Assembly: GCF_013113735.1 (NCBI RefSeq)
Contig: NZ_CP053346.1
Span: 3,858,001-3,922,000 of the forward strand
Source of the DNA: Sphingomonas sp. AP4-R1
GTDB taxonomy: Bacteria > Pseudomonadota > Alphaproteobacteria > Sphingomonadales > Sphingomonadaceae
DNA: 64,000 bases
Direction: 5' to 3'
The translations under genes and the position numbers were made by a program. The notes under the pieces were generated by a model. That model was not told the origin of the DNA. It saw nothing but the letters and a program-made list of their open reading frames with translations, and made no database searches. Shown in pieces: positions 43,513-52,176 of this stretch (position 1 is the first letter of the stretch; every line of letters starts with the position of its first letter).

Positions 43513-45493
43513 TCCGGTAGCCTCCAGCATCGAGCAGCGCATGATGGCGATCCGGGCGGCCGCTGGGTCGAGCGGCACCTGGGACTGGGACATTCTTGCC
43601 GACAGGCTCTATGTCGATCGGCATTTCGCCGATCTTTACGGTCTGACCTTCGACGATGCGCGCGAGGGGGTAGAAACGCGCTGCTTCTTCACGGCACTGC
43701 ATCCCGAGGATCGCGCGCGCATCCGAGTGGCGGTCGCGGGCATACTCGGCGGTGCCGAGACCTTTTCCAAGGAATTCCGCATCGTCACGCCCGACGGCGC
43801 GACCCTGTGGATGCACGGCCGCGGCCAGAATATCTTCGACGCAGACGATAATCCTGTCCGCTTCACCGGGCTCCTAGTCGATGTCACCGACCGCAAGCGC
43901 ACCGAGGAGCGGTTGCGTATCGCACAGACCGCCGGCGGGGTAGGCACCTTCGAATATAGCGATGGCTTCGCGACCGTCGCCGTCTCCGACGAATTCTGCC
44001 GGCTACTCGGGCTTCATCCCACTCCTGTCCTGCCGGTCCAGACCGTCAATGGCGTGCTGGTCGCCGGCGAGGCCCCGCTGATCAGCGGCGGCGCGCTGCC
44101 CGACGCCCAGGTCGCGCTCGACGCCGAATTCCGCATCCTTCGCGCCGATGATGGCGCAGAGCGTTGGATCGCCCGGCGTGGCGAGGTGGTACGCGAGGGG
44201 AGCGGTTATCGCCTGATCGGTGTGATCTACGACGTTACCCGCTCGAAGGAGCAGGAAGCGCAATTGCGCGATCTCGCCGAGACGCTCGAAGCCCGCGTCG
44301 AGGCCGAGGTGACCGAGCGCCAGCAGGCACAGGAGTCGCTGCGTCAGGCGCAGAAGATGGAAGCGGTCGGTCATCTGACCGGCGGCATCGCGCACGACTT
44401 CAACAATTTGCTGACGATTATTATCGGCAATATCGACACGGTCAGCCGTCGGCTCGACGCCTCGTCCGATCCACGCGCCAAGCGCTCGCTCGACAATGCG
44501 CTGAAGGGCGCCGAGCGTGCCGCCGCGCTGACCCAGCGCCTGCTCGCTTTCTCACGCCAGCAGCCGCTCGATCCCAAGGCGATCGACGTTGCGCGTCTGC
44601 TTGCCGGCATGTCGGATCTGCTCACCCGCTCGATTACCGAGGCCGTCGCGATCCAGATCATCAGCGCATCCGATCTGTGGCGGATCGAGGCCGATCCTCA
44701 TCAGCTTGAGAACGCGATCCTCAACCTTGCGGTCAATGCGCGCGATGCGATGGGCGGCAGTGGTGCGCTCACCGTCACCGCGAGGAATGTTACCATTTCC
44801 TCCGGACATGCCGGAGGTCTCTCGGCGGGCGACTATGTCGCGATCGAGGTCGCCGACACCGGGGTTGGCATGTCGCCGGAGACAGTGGCCAAGGTGTTCG
44901 AACCGTTCTTCACCACTAAGGAGGTCGGCAAGGGCACCGGCCTGGGGCTGTCGATGGTCTATGGCTTCGCTCAACAATCGGGCGGTAGTGTCGAAATCAC
45001 CTCGGTGTTGGGCGAAGGTACGACGGTGCGGGTCTTTCTGCCGCGCGCGCTCAGTGAGCTCGTCGAACTCGCTGAGACGATCGAGGCGCAACTGCCGATG
45101 GGGAGTGCCTCGGAGACAATCCTCGTGGTCGAAGATGACGACGATGTCCGCGCTTATACGGTCGGCATCCTGCGCGAGCTCGGCTACCGGGTGATTGAAG
45201 CTCATGATGGCGCGACTGGCTTGCGCCTGCTCGAACGGCAGGATCGCTCGATCGAGTTGCTGTTGACCGATGTAATCATGCCCGAGATGTCCGGGCCGGA
45301 ACTTGTCGCCGCCGCGACTGCCTTTCAGCCGGGACTCAAGGTGCTGTTCAATTCTGGTTATACGCGTGACGCAATTATGCGTGACGGACGACTGGAGGCC
45401 GGGGTGGACCTCCTTTCCAAACCTTTCACCTTTGCGACGCTCGCCGCCAAGGTGCGCGAATTGCTCGACCGCGCCATTGATCCGGTGCCCTGA
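43505..45493 (+). CDS. PAS-PAS hybrid histidine kinase with receiver
   Basis: A 662-residue soluble hybrid kinase, ATG overlapping cheC by eight bases. It has PAS domains at about 20-125 (GTWDWDILADRLYVDRHFAD) and about 140-255, a coiled linker, and a kinase core with the phosphoacceptor His in GGIAHDFNNLLT, NLAVNARDAM (N box), DTGVGM (G1) and GTGLGLSM. A receiver with Asp in LLTDVIMPEMSG completes it. It carries its own cytoplasmic sensor, so it could feed phosphate or a redox/ligand signal into the Che pathway or draw it off. Last gene of the operon. Confidence 0.9.
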   Translation: MADPVASSIEQRMMAIRAAAGSSGTWDWDILADRLYVDRHFADLYGLTFDDAREGVETRCFFTALHPEDRARIRVAVAGILGGAETFSKEFRIVTPDGATLWMHGRGQNIFDADDNPVRFTGLLVDVTDRKRTEERLRIAQTAGGVGTFEYSDGFATVAVSDEFCRLLGLHPTPVLPVQTVNGVLVAGEAPLISGGALPDAQVALDAEFRILRADDGAERWIARRGEVVREGSGYRLIGVIYDVTRSKEQEAQLRDLAETLEARVEAEVTERQQAQESLRQAQKMEAVGHLTGGIAHDFNNLLTIIIGNIDTVSRRLDASSDPRAKRSLDNALKGAERAAALTQRLLAFSRQQPLDPKAIDVARLLAGMSDLLTRSITEAVAIQIISASDLWRIEADPHQLENAILNLAVNARDAMGGSGALTVTARNVTISSGHAGGLSAGDYVAIEVADTGVGMSPETVAKVFEPFFTTKEVGKGTGLGLSMVYGFAQQSGGSVEITSVLGEGTTVRVFLPRALSELVELAETIEAQLPMGSASETILVVEDDDDVRAYTVGILRELGYRVIEAHDGATGLRLLERQDRSIELLLTDVIMPEMSGPELVAAATAFQPGLKVLFNSGYTRDAIMRDGRLEAGVDLLSKPFTFATLAAKVRELLDRAIDPVP

Positions 45494-46031
45494 CTTTGCG
45501 GCTTTGAATATATCGACCATTACATCAGCGATAATCGATATATCGGCGTTCCGACGTTTCCTAGACGGACGTCCGGCTTCAGGAAGCGCTGGAACAATCG
45601 CGAATGGACGATTTGAAGCCCTCTTTCAGCCTGTGAAGGCTCTGGTGCCTGTGCCGACCAGCTATAGTGATAGAAATCCGTGGTTTCCATACCACAACGG
45701 GTAACTGGGAGATCGCCGCTCATTCGTTTGCGTGTGCAAGGTTTGTCTCTGAAATATATGCCGCTCTCCGCTCGCCGAAGCTTCGCTAAAAGCAGAGGCC
45801 GTCCGCCTATACCCATTGAGGCCGGATCGGCCGGCGCCGGTATGGTAAGGCAACCAAGAGGATTTTAGAACGGCGTGGCAGAGGTCGATGCCGCGCCACG
45901 AATCTTCGTAAAGCAGGTGCAGTCTTGATTTAAGATCTTCGCTCGACGCGGTCTAAGTTGCGAGGCGAACGGACTGACGATATAGTAATTTCGCTTCGGA
46001 CCGCTGCGACCGAGTCTCTTCGGAGGCTCGA
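45494..46031. other. AT-richer intergenic region, candidate oriT
   Basis: A 538-base gap between the chemosensory operon and the relaxosome genes. It contains an AT-rich dyad (ATATATCG 45508-45515 and CGATATAT 45536-45543) and an inverted repeat (CGTGGC 45874-45879 and GCCACG 45895-45900). Position upstream of a relaxosome RHH gene and a MobF relaxase is where oriT is usually found. No nic sequence could be identified from the sequence alone. Confidence 0.45.
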
Positions 46032-46331
46032 ATGTCGCGCATCAGTGTTCGACTGGACCCCGCTTTAGGCGAACGGCTGCAAGTGCGCGCCGCTGGCGCG
46101 GGACTCTCGCTTTCTGCCTTCGCAAGATCGGTCCTTGAGCAGGCTGCCGACCCATCTGATCGCTACGTCTACTCTTCGCAGGACGAGATCTTCGCGACCT
46201 GTATCCAGATCCTGTCGATCCTTGCGACATCGGTCGGCGATCGCGCGCCGGATACGCTCGCTCGCGGCATGAACGAGGCAAAAACGATGCTCCGCCAGCG
46301 CGGCTTGCTCGATCCCGAGCGAGACCGGTGA
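46032..46331 (+). CDS. Ribbon-helix-helix relaxosome accessory protein
   Basis: A 99-residue protein with a CopG-like N-terminus: MSRISVRLDPALGERLQVRA (beta strand and first helix), then GLSLSAFARSVLEQA (second helix). The C-terminal half is helical (FATCIQILSILATSV). RHH proteins of this kind bind oriT and help the relaxase. A GGAGG site precedes the ATG, and the stop overlaps the GTG start of the coupling protein gene. Position directly supports a relaxosome role. Confidence 0.75.
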   Translation: MSRISVRLDPALGERLQVRAAGAGLSLSAFARSVLEQAADPSDRYVYSSQDEIFATCIQILSILATSVGDRAPDTLARGMNEAKTMLRQRGLLDPERDR

Positions 46332-48331
46332 GCATCTTCCGCAACGACGCGCTGGGTTCGTGGACGCGGGGCGGACAGGCGATCGTCCACAATGTTCGCA
46401 TGACCACGCAGGTGTTCATGCAGACAATGGTCGCCGGCATCGCGCTTTGGGTGGTCGGAACAATCTGGTGGGCGCTCGAGCATTGCACGGCTTACGAGCG
46501 GTACGTCGCGGTCAAGCTTATCGAGGCGACCTTAAAGACCGACGCCGCCGCCGGGACCAACGACCCGGTCCGTTTCAAGACGCCGGGCGGCCGGGTTTAC
46601 TGGACGTCGGCGGACTGGCTCATGGCGTCGTCGCTTGGTAAGCGCACGTTGCATTCGCTTGAGGTCCAAGTGCTGCACGGAGCACTGGTCGCCGGGGCTT
46701 TTTCGCTGCTGGCCCTGCTTTTTGCCTGGTACTCCTTCACGCGCACCGGACGCGGCTTAGGATCGAACGAATATCTGCGCGGCGCGCGCTTCGGGACTGT
46801 AAACGAGGTCCGACGCATCCTGCGCCGCCATCGGATGGGGAGCTTCACGATCGGAAGTGTGCCCATTCCGGATATCTTCGAGCCGGAACATGTCCTGCTC
46901 TGCGGCGCACCCGGCACAGGCAAGACCAATATCATCGTCAAGATGCTCGACGGCGTCCGCAAAGATGGCCGTCGCGCGATCGTCTACGATACGGCCGGCA
47001 CCTTCGTGGAGAAGTTCTATCGGCCCGGCGTGGACGTCATCCTGAACCCGCTAGACTGCCGGACCAGCCGCTGGTCACCCTGGGGGGACGTCCCCCGCGA
47101 TTATCATTACGATCAGATCGCCGAATCCACGATCCCGGACAAGGCGGGCGACCCATTCTGGGCCAAGGCGGCGCGCGGCACTTTGGTCGCGGTGTTGCGC
47201 AAACTCGCCCGCGAAAAGCAGATGCTGGTGTCGGTCCTGCTCGATCGCCTGCTACGCTCGAAACTCAAGGATCTCGCCGCCTTCGCCGCCGGCACCGATG
47301 CGGCGGCGTTCATCAGCACCGAAGGTGAGCGGACCTCGGCCGGCATCCAGGCCGAGCTTGCATCGGTCATGCGCAGCTTCTCCTACCTCGACGATACGCG
47401 CAAAGGTCTCTCGATCCGCGAGTGGGTCGAGAATGAAGACGGGGACGGTTGGCTCTTTATCTCGGTGAAGGCCGACCAGCTGCCGTCGCTCCGGCCGCTC
47501 ATCACTGTCTGGCTCGACATCGCCATCTCCGCGATCATGAGCCTCGCGCCCGATCGCGACCGCCGTCTCTATTGTGTAATCGATGAGCTGCCGACGCTAC
47601 AGAAGCTGCCGTCGCTCTCCGACTTCCTCGCTCGAGCCCGCAAATATGGCGGCTGCGGGATCCTCGGCTTCCAGTCCTATCCGCAGCTCGAGGCGACCTA
47701 CGGCATTCAGGATGCCGCCGCGATCACCGGCTATTGCTCGACCTGGGTGGCGCTCCGCGCGAACGACACTCTGACCGCCAAGCACGTCTCGGAAAATCTC
47801 GGCCAGGTCGAGCAGGTCGAGGCCAACGAGGGCATGTCCTATGGCGTCAACGATATGCGAGACGGCGTGAACCTATCGCGCATCCAGGTGACGCGGCCGC
47901 TGGTGATGCACACCGAGGTCACCAACCTTCCCAACCTGTCGGGCTTCCTGCGGTTCGGGCGCAACCTTCCCGTCGTCCGGTTCGCCGACAGCTTCAACAC
48001 GGTGGCGACCGTGGCGGAGGGTTTCATCGAGCGGGACCGGTCGCCCGAGCGCGATACCGATGCCGAACGGCTTCGTGAGATCGCTACACCCGCGCTGGAG
48101 CCCGACGACGATCCCGCTGGTGATTTCGAGCCTGAACACCCCATCGACGCGCCGGACGAGGTTATCGACAAGGTCACTCAGCCCGAGCCCTCCGTCCAGA
48201 TCGACGACCCGGTCCCCACGCCAGCCGGCCCGACAGCCGAACTGCTGGCTCCCGCGCGAGGCCGCATCCGGATCGAGGTCGACGTCTATGACCGCGAGAA
48301 TGGCCCGGCGCACCGGGCTCGGCCGGCATGA
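46328..48331 (+). CDS. traD: TraD/TraG-like type IV coupling protein
   Basis: A 667-residue membrane ATPase with two N-terminal membrane segments (about 33-50 and about 117-138), Walker A GAPGTGKT, and Walker B-like RRLYCVIDELPTLQ. Later come RKYGGCGILGFQSYPQLEAT and a C-terminal tail rich in Pro, Asp and Glu that probably contacts the relaxase. It carries the relaxase-DNA complex to the type IV secretion channel, which is not encoded in this window. GTG start, coupled to the RHH gene and to the relaxase gene (ATGA-like overlap). Confidence 0.92.
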   Translation: MSIFRNDALGSWTRGGQAIVHNVRMTTQVFMQTMVAGIALWVVGTIWWALEHCTAYERYVAVKLIEATLKTDAAAGTNDPVRFKTPGGRVYWTSADWLMASSLGKRTLHSLEVQVLHGALVAGAFSLLALLFAWYSFTRTGRGLGSNEYLRGARFGTVNEVRRILRRHRMGSFTIGSVPIPDIFEPEHVLLCGAPGTGKTNIIVKMLDGVRKDGRRAIVYDTAGTFVEKFYRPGVDVILNPLDCRTSRWSPWGDVPRDYHYDQIAESTIPDKAGDPFWAKAARGTLVAVLRKLAREKQMLVSVLLDRLLRSKLKDLAAFAAGTDAAAFISTEGERTSAGIQAELASVMRSFSYLDDTRKGLSIREWVENEDGDGWLFISVKADQLPSLRPLITVWLDIAISAIMSLAPDRDRRLYCVIDELPTLQKLPSLSDFLARARKYGGCGILGFQSYPQLEATYGIQDAAAITGYCSTWVALRANDTLTAKHVSENLGQVEQVEANEGMSYGVNDMRDGVNLSRIQVTRPLVMHTEVTNLPNLSGFLRFGRNLPVVRFADSFNTVATVAEGFIERDRSPERDTDAERLREIATPALEPDDDPAGDFEPEHPIDAPDEVIDKVTQPEPSVQIDDPVPTPAGPTAELLAPARGRIRIEVDVYDRENGPAHRARPA

Positions 48332-51267
48332 TCCATCCGCGTCGCCTCAAGGGCAGTCCGGCCAATGTCGCGCGTTATTACACGGTCGGCGATTACTACC
48401 GGAAGGGCGCCGACGAGCCTTCACAATGGGGTGGGGCGCTGGCCGAAGAGCTGGACCTTGAAGGCGCGGTGGATCCCGCGACGTTCAAGGAGCTTCTCGC
48501 CGGTCGAATCGGCGACCAGCAGCTCGGCCGTCATCGCAGCGACGGCCAGATCGAGCATCATCCGGGCTGGGACTTCGCCGTCAACGCGCCCAAGTCGGTC
48601 TCGATCATGGCGCTCGTTATGGGCGACGAGCGCATCACCGAAGCGCACGAACGCGCCGTTGGGACCGCGCTTTCGTATCTGGAGGAGCACGCAGCGCTCC
48701 GTCGGCGTGACTCGGGCGAGATCGTCCACCACACGACCGGTCGACTCCTGTTCGCGCTCTTCACCGAGCATGCGAGCCGCGAGCTCGATCCGCATCTTCA
48801 TACCCACGTCGTCGTCATGAACATGACCAATGGCGAGGATGGCGCGCCGATCGCGAGCCTCGAGACCCGCGCCATGTTTGCAGAGCAGATGGTGGCCGGT
48901 CAGGTCTATCGGAACGAGCTGGCCCACGGCCTGCGCCACCTTGGCTACGAGATCGAATTCGATCCGCGCCGCGGTCTGTTCGAGATCATCGGCGTGCCGA
49001 AGTCCTTCATCACCGAGACCTCGCAGCGCGCCGAACAGATCGAGATCCACGCGCGCGAGCTTGGCCTGACGGGGCAGGCAGCGCGCCGGAGGTCATTCTA
49101 CGAGACCCGGCCGGCCAAGGAGAAAACGGACCTCAGCTCGCTCAAGGCGCGCTGGGCCGCGCGGGCGGAGCCCTATCGCAAGGTGCTCGACGCGACATTG
49201 GAGGGCGCCAACGGGAGACCCGATCGCGAGGAGCTCAGCGCACTGTCCGACGCGCGTCGGGCCGCACTGTTCGGGATCCGGCAGGCCGATACCCGCGAGG
49301 CGGTCAGCAACCTCGGCGAGATGATCCGCATAGGTCTGGCCTCGCACGTCGGCGAGGTTCGGCTTGAGGATGTCCGGCCGCTTCTTGCAGCGCATGAAGC
49401 GCGCGCCAAGCTGCTCGCGACGCGCGAGCCGACTGGCGATCGCACGCTCACGCGCGGGCGCACCACGCGTCGGACCGCGAAGCTGGAGATGGCGCTCTCT
49501 CAGCATCTCGCGCTGGCGCTCGATGATGCGCGGCCAATCGCGTCGGCCGATCGATTGCTGGTTGCCCTGGAGGGGGCCGGGCTCACCCCGCACCAAGAGC
49601 AGGCACTGGTCACTATCGCCACATCGCGCGATCGCGTGACTGGGATCCATGGTGTCGCAGGCGCGGGCAAATCGACGTTGATCCGTTCGCTGCGCGAAGC
49701 AGCCGAGCCCGGCACCACGCTGATCGCCTTGGCCCCGACATCGTCCGCCGCCGCCAACCTCGGCGATATCGCCGGCATCGAGTCGCGGACCGTCGCGAGC
49801 CTGCTGGCCGGCGGCGGGCGTGGCATTACCGATTCCCATGTGCTGGTGGTCGACGAAGCGGGTCAGCTCGGCAACCGCCAGGCGCAGCGCCTGCTCGAAA
49901 TCAGCCGGGAGACGGGTGCCCGGCTGATCATTCTCGGCGACAACAAGCAGACCGGCGCGATCGAACAGGGCAAGCCCTTCTGGCTGATGCAGCGGCTTGG
50001 CCTTCCGACCGCGCAGCTCACCGAATCCCTCCGCCAGGAAACCCGCTCGATGAAGGCGGCGGTGACGCAGGCGCGCCTCGGCAATCACGCCGCCTCGCTT
50101 TCCTATCTCGACAAGGTGACGAGCGGGGAGGGGGCCGACGAACTCGCCCGCAGCCTCGTCGCCGAATGGACGCGACTGAAGCCCGAGAGCCGGGCGACCA
50201 CCAACATCCTTGTGCTCGACAACGCGACCCGGCTCGTCGTCAACACGCAGGTTCGCGAAACGCTGAGGCGGGAAGGGGTGGTGGCCGCAGAGGACACCCG
50301 GCTCCAGATCCTGACGTCGGCCGGAATGTCGGATCAGGAGAAGCAGGTCGCGCGCTTCTATTCTGGCGGGCAGGTGGTGACGTTCGGGCGCGACAATGCC
50401 GGGCTCGGGATCGCGCGCGACAGCGAACATCGCGTCGTCGGCACCGGTCGCGATGCCAACGGCCGCCAGGTCGTGAAGTTGGTCGACGAGAATGGGCGGA
50501 TGATCCGATGGGACCCGCGGGTGGGCTCGGCGCGCCATGTGAACGTCTTCAACCGCGAGGAGCGCGATCTTGCCGCCGGCGACCGCATCCAATGGCGCCT
50601 CGTCAGCCGCGATCTCGATCTCAAGAATGCCGAGCGCGGGACTGTCGTCGAGATGCGCGGCGCAGTGGCGACGATCAGATGGGACCGCGGCGACCGCGCC
50701 CGGGACGTCGATCTCTCGGTCCATAAGACCTGGGATCATGGCTATGCCGAGACGGTCTACTCGTCCCAGTCCAAAACTTATGCACGCGCCTATGTGCTCG
50801 CTCCGGTAAATTCGTCGCTGGTGAACGGCCAGAATTATTACACCGCCATCACCCGCGCCCGCTTTGGTGTGAAGCTCTGGACCGAAGATCCCGAGCGGCT
50901 GGTCGAGAAGCTCGATCGGTTCAGCGGCGAGAAGACATCCGCGATCGAAGGGCTTGGGCGCCTCGGCCGCGACGGTCGTGACGCGCTCGCCCGGCGCCAT
51001 GCGCCGTCAATCGATCGGCTTCGTGCCGAGCAGATCCAGACACGACAGGAGCTTCGGGATAGGGTTCTCGCAGCCAGGCTAGATCGTCGGGGTGCGCCTG
51101 CGAACTTGACCGACCGCCTCGCAAGCGGTGCCCGGTCCATCGCCGAAATGCTCGACGCTTTGCTGGCTCGGCTTTCCACGCAAACCCAGACCAGGGCTGA
51201 CCGTGATCCTCGTCCCTCGGGCGAAAGGAGCGTGCATCATGCGCGGTCTCATTCACCGGAGCGATAA
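48328..51267 (+). CDS. traI: MobF-family conjugative relaxase/helicase
   Basis: A 979-residue TrwC/TraI-type protein. The relaxase domain begins with the tandem catalytic Tyr17-Tyr18 (ARYYTVGDYY) and has the metal-binding triad DPHLHTHVV. Its helicase domain has Walker A GVAGAGKST, VLVVDEAGQLGN and a UvrD/RecD-like C-terminus (YAETVYSSQSKTYARAYVLA, YYTAITRAR). It nicks oriT, attaches to the 5' end and unwinds the strand for transfer. The C-terminal 100 residues form an Arg-rich coiled coil. Intact, so the element looks competent for the DNA-processing step. Confidence 0.93.
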   Translation: MIHPRRLKGSPANVARYYTVGDYYRKGADEPSQWGGALAEELDLEGAVDPATFKELLAGRIGDQQLGRHRSDGQIEHHPGWDFAVNAPKSVSIMALVMGDERITEAHERAVGTALSYLEEHAALRRRDSGEIVHHTTGRLLFALFTEHASRELDPHLHTHVVVMNMTNGEDGAPIASLETRAMFAEQMVAGQVYRNELAHGLRHLGYEIEFDPRRGLFEIIGVPKSFITETSQRAEQIEIHARELGLTGQAARRRSFYETRPAKEKTDLSSLKARWAARAEPYRKVLDATLEGANGRPDREELSALSDARRAALFGIRQADTREAVSNLGEMIRIGLASHVGEVRLEDVRPLLAAHEARAKLLATREPTGDRTLTRGRTTRRTAKLEMALSQHLALALDDARPIASADRLLVALEGAGLTPHQEQALVTIATSRDRVTGIHGVAGAGKSTLIRSLREAAEPGTTLIALAPTSSAAANLGDIAGIESRTVASLLAGGGRGITDSHVLVVDEAGQLGNRQAQRLLEISRETGARLIILGDNKQTGAIEQGKPFWLMQRLGLPTAQLTESLRQETRSMKAAVTQARLGNHAASLSYLDKVTSGEGADELARSLVAEWTRLKPESRATTNILVLDNATRLVVNTQVRETLRREGVVAAEDTRLQILTSAGMSDQEKQVARFYSGGQVVTFGRDNAGLGIARDSEHRVVGTGRDANGRQVVKLVDENGRMIRWDPRVGSARHVNVFNREERDLAAGDRIQWRLVSRDLDLKNAERGTVVEMRGAVATIRWDRGDRARDVDLSVHKTWDHGYAETVYSSQSKTYARAYVLAPVNSSLVNGQNYYTAITRARFGVKLWTEDPERLVEKLDRFSGEKTSAIEGLGRLGRDGRDALARRHAPSIDRLRAEQIQTRQELRDRVLAARLDRRGAPANLTDRLASGARSIAEMLDALLARLSTQTQTRADRDPRPSGERSVHHARSHSPER

Positions 51268-51871
51268 AGCCCCAGAGCGCCGGCTTGCCAGGCTTTCGTG
51301 CCTCGGGGCCGCCTGCCTGTTTGTATCGGCTGCCTCTTCGACTCCCATCCGAGGGGCGATCCCATTGACGGCCAGCCACGAGCAAAGGGTCGGAAGCTGC
51401 ATTTTGACGGCAGCCGCCGGTCACCAATGGCTTGAACGGACGCTTTGGGGACTTCGAGACCAGGAGGGAGGCTGGGAAGGCGCGGAAATCCGAAACAGGG
51501 ATGGCTCGAGCGACCTTGGTCCCTTGCAGATCAACAGCCAGTGGGTTGTCCGGCTCGCTGCTCTCACGAGACGGCCTGACGATCAGATCCACGCGGCCTT
51601 AGCTCATGACACCTGTTTCAATGTCCGGGTCGCGAGCTGGCTGTTCCTCACAGCCCTTTCCCGCGCCGGCGATTATTGGTCCGCGATCGGGATGTACCAT
51701 TCTCCAGACCCCCGCCACGGACGCACCTACGCCCAAAACGTAGCGCGCAAGATGATCAGCCGATTTGGTGAGACTGTGTTCGGGCGGGGCGCATCGCCAC
51801 CGACCAAGACCGGTGACACCGCCATCCGGCACGCGGTTCCGCCAGCCCATCACTGCAGGAGTAGGTCATGA
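51239..51871 (+). CDS. Lytic transglycosylase-like protein of the transfer module
   Basis: A 210-residue protein with an N-terminal export signal (basic start, then LSCLGAACLFVSAASS) and a soluble-lytic-transglycosylase-like domain: GLRDQEGGWEGAE with the catalytic Glu position, SSDLGPLQINSQWV, and YWSAIGMYHSPDPRHG with RTYAQNVARKM. VirB1-type enzymes open peptidoglycan for the secretion apparatus. ATG 51239 (AAAGGAG upstream) overlaps the relaxase end by 29 bases. Its stop overlaps the excisionase-like gene. Confidence 0.8.
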   Translation: MRGLIHRSDKAPERRLARLSCLGAACLFVSAASSTPIRGAIPLTASHEQRVGSCILTAAAGHQWLERTLWGLRDQEGGWEGAEIRNRDGSSDLGPLQINSQWVVRLAALTRRPDDQIHAALAHDTCFNVRVASWLFLTALSRAGDYWSAIGMYHSPDPRHGRTYAQNVARKMISRFGETVFGRGASPPTKTGDTAIRHAVPPAHHCRSRS

Positions 51872-52173
51872 AACCGGAAGAAAGACTGCCGAAGGCGTCC
51901 GCCAGTCGCGCGAATTCGGTCAATCGAACGGCTTTGGACGCATCCCCGTTCGCGATCGCCTGGGAACCCATTACGGTTCGCATCCCGGCAGCGATCAAAA
52001 TGACAGGGATCGGGAGATCAAAGCTTTACGAGCTGATCAAGGCTGGAGAGATCGAGACCGTCAAGATCGGCTCTTCAACGCTCATCAAAGTGGACAGCTT
52101 GCAGAGGCTGCTCGGTCTCTCGCCCCTAGCGACTCCAGACCGATCCGGCAGCCGCGACGACGGTCGTTTCTGA
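51868..52173 (+). CDS. Excisionase-like HTH DNA-binding protein
   Basis: A 101-residue protein with a MerR/AlpA-type winged helix: AIKMTGIGRSKLYELIKAGE and IETVKIGSSTLIKVDSLQRL. This matches excisionase-family proteins that direct recombinational excision. It is coupled to the transglycosylase gene (ATGA) and is convergent with the integrase gene (three bases apart), a usual int/xis arrangement. A recombination-directionality role is probable from position; a purely transcriptional role is the alternative. Confidence 0.75.
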   Translation: MKPEERLPKASASRANSVNRTALDASPFAIAWEPITVRIPAAIKMTGIGRSKLYELIKAGEIETVKIGSSTLIKVDSLQRLLGLSPLATPDRSGSRDDGRF

Positions 52174-52176
52174 CGT

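Noticed and set aside
45494..46031. CRISPR-like or tandem repeat array in the gap
   Set aside because: Only isolated dyads are present; no regularly spaced repeats were found here or elsewhere in the window.
49093..51000. 635-codon minus-strand frame
   Set aside because: Antisense of the MobF relaxase; composition typical of a shadow frame.
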